Positions 4,610 to 8,238 of a stretch of DNA of 8,238 nucleotides are shown here, in pieces (the first letter of the stretch is position 1; each line of letters opens with the position of its first letter). Origin of the DNA: Eubacteriales Family XIII. Incertae Sedis bacterium (GTDB lineage: Bacteria > Bacillota > Clostridia > Peptostreptococcales > Anaerovoracaceae); NCBI GenBank assembly GCA_031263875.1, contig JAISEX010000205.1:1-8238 (forward strand), written 5' to 3'. The notes beneath the pieces were generated by a model, which saw only the letters and a program-made list of their open reading frames with translations, was not told the origin of the DNA and ran no database searches. The translations under genes and the position numbers were made by a program.

Positions 4610-5347
4610 ATGATTGAATACGTAAACGTTACAAAAAAATACGGCGAAAATATCGGCGTAGAGGACATAAATATAAAGATAGAAAAGGGCGAATTCGTCT
4701 TTCTCGTCGGGCCGTCCGGCTCCGGCAAATCGACGTTCGTCAAACTGCTCCTGAAATTACTCGAAGCGGACAGCGGACATATCTATTTCAACGATAACGA
4801 TAAGGATTATGATGTAACGGAGCTTCCGAACCGGTTGGTGCCGATCCACCGCAGGAGTATGGGGATCGTCTTTCAGGATTTCAGCTTGCTGACGAAGAAG
4901 ACGGTTTTTGAAAACGTGGCGTTTGCGATGGAGATCCTGCGCAAGCCGCGCCGCGTGATCCGCCGCCAGGTGCCGCAGATGCTCGATCTCGTCGGTATCA
5001 GCGCGGAGGCGATGAAGTATCCGACGGAAATATCGATAGGGGAACAGCAGCGCGTCGCGGTGGCGCGGGCCATCGTGAACAATCCGTCGATCCTTATCGC
5101 GGACGAGCCGACGGGAAATCTCGACCCGGAAACGGGTTGGGAAATAATGCGCCTGCTCGAACAGATCAATAAACGCGGGACCACCGTTATTATGGTAACG
5201 CATTCGAGCGAGATAGTGAACGCCATGAGCAAGCGCGTTATCGCGATACGGGACGGCCGGTTGGTGCGCGACGAGAATGAGGGCAGCTATCATCAGGAAG
5301 ACTATGACGGCGATACCGCCGAGGATAAAGGACTTTTTACGATATGA
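4610..5347 (+). CDS. ftsE: Cell division ATP-binding protein FtsE
   Basis: FtsE is the cytoplasmic ATPase of the FtsEX complex, which uses ATP hydrolysis to control a cell-wall hydrolase through FtsX. All ABC motifs are present: Walker A GPSGSGKST (34-42), Q-loop FQDFSLL (88-94, Q89), Walker B ILIADEPTGNLDP (161-173) and H-loop H198. The signature is unusual: ISIGEQQR (141-148) instead of LSGGEQQR, so the glycine after serine is isoleucine. At 245 residues it is longer than the usual roughly 230, owing to an extra stretch near 62-78 (NDKDYDVTELPNRLVP) and an acidic tail (221-240). The start at 4610 is preferred over an in-frame ATG at 4598 because GAGGA lies 5 bases before it and FtsE proteins typically begin MIxxxxVxKxY. 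The stop overlaps the ftsX start in ATGA. Confidence 0.96.
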   Translation: MIEYVNVTKKYGENIGVEDINIKIEKGEFVFLVGPSGSGKSTFVKLLLKLLEADSGHIYFNDNDKDYDVTELPNRLVPIHRRSMGIVFQDFSLLTKKTVFENVAFAMEILRKPRRVIRRQVPQMLDLVGISAEAMKYPTEISIGEQQRVAVARAIVNNPSILIADEPTGNLDPETGWEIMRLLEQINKRGTTVIMVTHSSEIVNAMSKRVIAIRDGRLVRDENEGSYHQEDYDGDTAEDKGLFTI

Positions 5348-6252
5348 ATACGAGGGTGATCGTAGCGCTGAGGCAGGCATTCAGGCAAATGGGCCGGAAT
5401 CTCACGATGACGGCCACGTCGCTGTTCTCGATAATGGCGATACTGCTGATATTGGGATTTTTCTTTGTCATAATCGTCAACGTCAACTATATGACGCAGG
5501 GCATTAAGGAAAGTTTCAATTCGATACAACTGAATCTGCTCGAAACGACGTCGAAGGATCAGGCGGACCGGATGATGGCCGACTTGAAAAACCAGCCGAA
5601 CGTCCGGAACGTTACCTACCAGACCAAGGACGAGGCGCTGGAACATTGGAAGGGGAAATTTGGCGACCAGGCGGATCTGCTGAACAGGCTTCCGGAAAAC
5701 CCGCTGCCGAATTCCATTATTATCGAGGTCAAGGATGTCGATAATGTGGACAGCGTTGTAAAATACGCGGACGGAATGCAGGGCATCGAATCGATGACCT
5801 ATTCCAAGGATACCGTCAACAAACTGATCCGGGTTACGAATATTATCCAAGTAGTGGCTCTCGTCTTGATAATATTCCTGCTTTTTATCTCGATAGTGGT
5901 GGTGTCGAATACCATCAAGCTCACGGTCATCGCCCGCGAGCGCGAGATCACAATAATGAAATATATCGGCGCCACCAACTGGTACATACGCGCGCCGTTC
6001 CTGTTCGAGGGAATGATAATAGGATTGGTCGGCGCGCTGATATCGGGCGCGCTCGTTCTGACCGTCTACCATTTCGTCGTCGCGAAATACGGCGTCAATA
6101 TCGTGATGATAATGTCGGCGGGTCTTATCTCGGAAGGCACGATGATCGAAAATCTGACGGTAATATTTGCCGCTCTCGGCGTATCAATCGGCGCGTGCGG
6201 CAGCATTATATCGATGCGGCGCTTCCTCGACACAAAGAAAGTGAAGAATTAA
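5344..6252 (+). CDS. ftsX: Cell division permease-like protein FtsX
   Basis: FtsX is the membrane half of FtsEX. It does not transport but passes conformational change to an external peptidoglycan hydrolase. The 302-residue chain has the expected layout: a cytoplasmic N-terminus (1-24), TM1 (about 25-48), a large extracellular domain (about 49-165) that in other species binds the hydrolase or its activator, TM2 (166-190), a cytoplasmic loop with NTIKLTVIAREREITIMKYIGA (189-210) for contact with FtsE, TM3 (220-245), a short outer loop and TM4 (270-292). It overlaps ftsE by 4 bases (ATGA), with AAGGA 11 bases upstream, so translation is probably coupled and gives balanced subunits. Isoleucine codon ATA is frequent (16 of 36 by hand count), typical for this cluster. 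The gap after the gene is 110 bases. Confidence 0.96.
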   Translation: MNTRVIVALRQAFRQMGRNLTMTATSLFSIMAILLILGFFFVIIVNVNYMTQGIKESFNSIQLNLLETTSKDQADRMMADLKNQPNVRNVTYQTKDEALEHWKGKFGDQADLLNRLPENPLPNSIIIEVKDVDNVDSVVKYADGMQGIESMTYSKDTVNKLIRVTNIIQVVALVLIIFLLFISIVVVSNTIKLTVIAREREITIMKYIGATNWYIRAPFLFEGMIIGLVGALISGALVLTVYHFVVAKYGVNIVMIMSAGLISEGTMIENLTVIFAALGVSIGACGSIISMRRFLDTKKVKN

Positions 6253-6266
6253 TCACAAAATGAATG

Positions 6267-6294
6267 TTTAATTATCATAAAACATCGTTATAGT
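6267..6294 (+). promoter_or_regulatory. Weak candidate promoter before the M23 peptidase gene
   Basis: TTTAAT (6267-6272) and TATAGT (6289-6294) are spaced by 16 bases in the 110-base gap after ftsX. The -10 box matches 5 of 6, the -35 only 3 of 6. No terminator hairpin is seen in the gap, so readthrough from ftsEX is likely, with this site possibly adding extra transcription of the hydrolase and recJ. Confidence 0.35.
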
Positions 6295-6362
6295 AAAAGG
6301 GAGTAAAGATAGATTTGAAAGCAAAACAGAAAAGATAACCAGCAGATAAAGGGTTGATAATT

Positions 6363-7514
6363 ATGTTTAAAAAAATAACAATATTCTCGATAATATGCAT
6401 CCTGTCGTTTACGTTGGTCAGCGGCTTGCCGGTGTACGCGAAGACGCAGAGCCAGATAAAGCAGGAACTTTCGGATTCTCAGGACAAGGAAAAGGACGCG
6501 AAAGCCGACTACGAAGCCAAGAAGAAGAAGGAAGCGCAGATCGAAGCCGAGATCAAGACGTTGGAGAAAACCATCGCGGCGACGGAAGACGAACTGAAAA
6601 CGCTCGAATCCGAGATCTCCGCCAACAACGCCAAAATCGAAGAAATCGAAATCGAGATAGCGGCGATGGAGGCCAATGTCCAACGGCAGAACGAAGATCT
6701 CAGCGCGCGGCTCAGAATGATGTATGAAAGCGGCGACGGTTCGCTGGTGGAAGTCCTTCTCGGTTCCGAGAGCATCAATGATTTCCTCGGCGGCCTCGAT
6801 ATCGTGAAGAAGATCCACGCCTATGATATGGAAGTCCTCGACGACCTGAACGCGCAGCTCGCGAAAATCGAGGAGAAAAAAGCCGAGCTCGACGCCATCA
6901 AAAATGAGCTGAAGGCCAATCAGGACAAGCAGATCCAGAAGCGGGAATCGCTCGCGTCGGATAAGAAAAAGCTCGTCGCGGCTGAGGCGCAGGCGCATAA
7001 GGAAACGGTCGAAGCGCAGGAGGACTATGAAGCCGCGCAGAAGGCGTCCGACGCCCTCGAATCGGAGCTTCGGAGTTTCCGCAGCAAAAACGAGTGGGCC
7101 GGCACCGTGGTGATCGGCAACGGACGGCTTGGATGGCCGTGTTCCGGCCGCATCACGTCGGAATATGGCTATAGGACCCGTCCGAATTACGGGTATACGC
7201 AACTTCACAGCGGCATCGATATCGCCGTTCCCACGGGCACACCGATACGCGCGGCGGAATCCGGCGTCGTGTACTCCGCGGGCTGGAAGGGCAGTTACGG
7301 AAACTGCGTTATTATCGACCACGGCAACATGGAAGGCAAGAGCATTACGACGCTCTACGGCCATAACAGCAGCCTTGCGGTCAGCGTCGGCCAGTCGGTC
7401 ACGCGCGGACAGGTTATCGCCTACGCGGGCAGCACGGGCAATTCCACGGGTCCGCATTGCCACTTTGAAGTGCGGGTGACCGGCGTTGCGCAAAATCCGA
7501 GGGGCTGGCTGTGA
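6363..7514 (+). CDS. Secreted coiled-coil M23 (LytM) peptidoglycan endopeptidase, probable FtsEX-controlled hydrolase (EnvC/PcsB-like)
   Basis: The 383-residue product starts with a signal peptide (KK at 3-4, hydrophobic core about 5-22, likely cleavage after VYA-26). Residues about 28-250 are long charged coiled coil, interrupted near 120-150 by MMYESGDGSLVEVLLGSESINDFLGGLDIVKKI, the block typical of the PcsB/EnvC coiled-coil family that docks on FtsX. Residues about 255-383 are an M23 domain. H282 and D286 (HSGID), H334 (YGH) and H365/H367 (HCH) are all present, so it should be an active zinc endopeptidase, unlike E. coli EnvC, which lost these and only activates amidases. The ATG at 6363 is chosen because AAAGGG lies 9 bases upstream; a TTG nine bases earlier would leave no spacing. 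Three cysteines (260, 315, 366) lie in the exported domain. Position after ftsEX supports FtsEX control. The stop overlaps recJ. Confidence 0.93.
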   Translation: MFKKITIFSIICILSFTLVSGLPVYAKTQSQIKQELSDSQDKEKDAKADYEAKKKKEAQIEAEIKTLEKTIAATEDELKTLESEISANNAKIEEIEIEIAAMEANVQRQNEDLSARLRMMYESGDGSLVEVLLGSESINDFLGGLDIVKKIHAYDMEVLDDLNAQLAKIEEKKAELDAIKNELKANQDKQIQKRESLASDKKKLVAAEAQAHKETVEAQEDYEAAQKASDALESELRSFRSKNEWAGTVVIGNGRLGWPCSGRITSEYGYRTRPNYGYTQLHSGIDIAVPTGTPIRAAESGVVYSAGWKGSYGNCVIIDHGNMEGKSITTLYGHNSSLAVSVGQSVTRGQVIAYAGSTGNSTGPHCHFEVRVTGVAQNPRGWL

Positions 7515-8238
7515 TAAGCCGTTCCGCGGATGAGATCGTCGGTTCCATACTCGATAAGAGAGGATATGTAAGCGCCGGGGAGCGTGAGGAATTCCTTTCG
7601 GATAAACCAAAATTGACACACGATCCGTTCCTTCTTCCCGCTGTGGAGGAGGGGACGGATATTATCTATCATTCCCTGAAAGCCGGAGAAAAAATATGCA
7701 TATACGGCGACTATGACGTCGACGGGCTGATGTCCTGCGTCCTCATGTACGAGTTTCTCCATCTCGCCGCGGAAAACCTCGGCGCGAAGCCGGATATCTT
7801 CTGGTACATACCGTCGCGGTTCGACGAGGGTTACGGGCTGAATACCGAAGCGCTCGCGGCGATACGGGATGGCGGCGCGGATCTCGTCATCACGGTCGAC
7901 TGCGGAAGCGTATCGCGAAGCGAGGTGGAATTCGCCCGGGACGCGGGGCTGAAAATCGTTATTACGGATCATCACGACTGCGATACGGCGCGGGTGCCGG
8001 ACTGTCCGGTCATCGACCCGAAAGCGCGGGATTCGCATTACCCGTTCAAGGGCTTGTCCGGCTGCGGCGTGGCGTTCAAGACGGCGCATGTGCTGCGGCT
8101 CCGGTATTTTGCCGGTAACGAGCAGTTGCGCTTGGCGCTGAACCGCATGCTCGATCTCGTCGCGGTCGCGACGATTGCCGACGTGGTCCCGCTGACGGAC
8201 GAAAACCGCACCTGGGTAAAATACGGGCTGGCGGAACT
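7511..8238 (+). CDS. recJ: Single-stranded-DNA 5'-3' exonuclease RecJ, N-terminal part (runs off the window)
   Basis: RecJ degrades 5'-ended single-stranded DNA during recombination and mismatch or base-excision repair, using two Mn/Mg ions in a DHH-type active site. The 242 codons present contain motif I YGDYDVDG (65-72, with D67, D69, D71), motif II TVDCG (D130), motif III DHH (153-155), GLSGCGVAFK, and DLVAVATIADVVPL of motif IV. The beginning (RGYVSAGEREEFLSDKP...HDPFLLP) matches the usual RecJ lead-in, though it starts slightly later than many. The proposed start is GTG at 7511, overlapping the peptidase stop as GTGA, with GAGGGG 6 bases upstream and no better ATG in frame before the conserved part. 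The DHHA1 and OB-fold domains lie beyond the edge. Co-transcription with the peptidase gene is likely; the two have no known functional link. Confidence 0.94.
   Translation, partial: MISRSADEIVGSILDKRGYVSAGEREEFLSDKPKLTHDPFLLPAVEEGTDIIYHSLKAGEKICIYGDYDVDGLMSCVLMYEFLHLAAENLGAKPDIFWYIPSRFDEGYGLNTEALAAIRDGGADLVITVDCGSVSRSEVEFARDAGLKIVITDHHDCDTARVPDCPVIDPKARDSHYPFKGLSGCGVAFKTAHVLRLRYFAGNEQLRLALNRMLDLVAVATIADVVPLTDENRTWVKYGLAE

Noticed and set aside
4757..6072. Long minus-strand frames opposite ftsE and ftsX (4757-5380 and 5302-6072)
   Set aside because: They are shadows of ftsE and ftsX, with His/Arg-rich low-complexity translations and no ribosome binding sites.
6288..7619. A 443-codon open frame on the minus strand opposite the M23 peptidase gene
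   Set aside because: It is the antisense shadow of a strongly supported gene. Its translation is dominated by repeated R, L, F and D caused by the coiled-coil codons, and matches no known family.
1..8238. CRISPR array, toxin-antitoxin pair, integrase or full insertion sequence
   Set aside because: No regularly spaced repeats, no small paired genes, and no transposase or recombinase motifs were seen. The repeats present are isolated palindromes.

Overview
The window looks like chromosomal DNA of a Bacillota (Firmicutes) member, most likely an uncultured Clostridia-type anaerobe. This is inferred from a BlaI/BlaR1-type regulator pair, an ftsE-ftsX-hydrolase cluster whose third gene has the PcsB-type coiled coil plus an M23 peptidase, a tRNA gene with an encoded CCA end, and consensus sigma-A-like promoters with purine-rich ribosome binding sites. 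The protein-coding genes are moderately GC-rich and the gaps are a mix of AT-rich DNA and GC-rich palindromes. I cannot name a genus.

Left part (1-2662), all transcribed leftward. A BlaI/MecI-family repressor gene (379-735) is followed after 4 bases by the start of a BlaR1/M56-type membrane sensor protease that runs off the left edge (1-374). Upstream of blaI lie a promoter and two related 20-bp dyads, as expected for autoregulation. A gene-free palindrome-rich stretch (806-1223) and a probable terminator (1224-1264) follow. Next come a stand-alone rhuM-family gene (1433-2434) and tRNA-Arg(ACG) (2542-2619) with its own strong promoter. The 3' end of the tRNA faces rhuM, the arrangement expected of DNA inserted at a tRNA, but no second attachment copy is visible.

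Middle (2663-3650). About 1 kb has no convincing gene. It separates the leftward and rightward genes and collects small palindromic repeats: an ATTCCGGG hairpin, a second and inverted copy of a 36-bp palindrome first seen at 949-984, an 85-bp MITE-like element with 10-bp inverted ends, and an ATTGCGG-bounded hairpin.

Right part (3652-8238), all transcribed rightward. A SanA/YdcF-like (DUF218) membrane-anchored protein is followed by a compact cluster: ftsE and ftsX (ATGA overlap), a secreted coiled-coil M23 peptidase with intact zinc ligands, and the N-terminal third or more of recJ (GTGA overlap with the peptidase gene). FtsE and FtsX form an ATP-driven membrane complex that in other bacteria switches a cell-wall hydrolase on at the division site or side wall. 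The next gene here encodes the expected hydrolase. RecJ is unrelated in function and appears to share the transcript. The most notable details are a changed ABC signature in FtsE (ISIGEQ in place of LSGGEQ), the orphan rhuM beside a tRNA, and the repeat mosaic around it. I found no clear evidence for a wholly new system.
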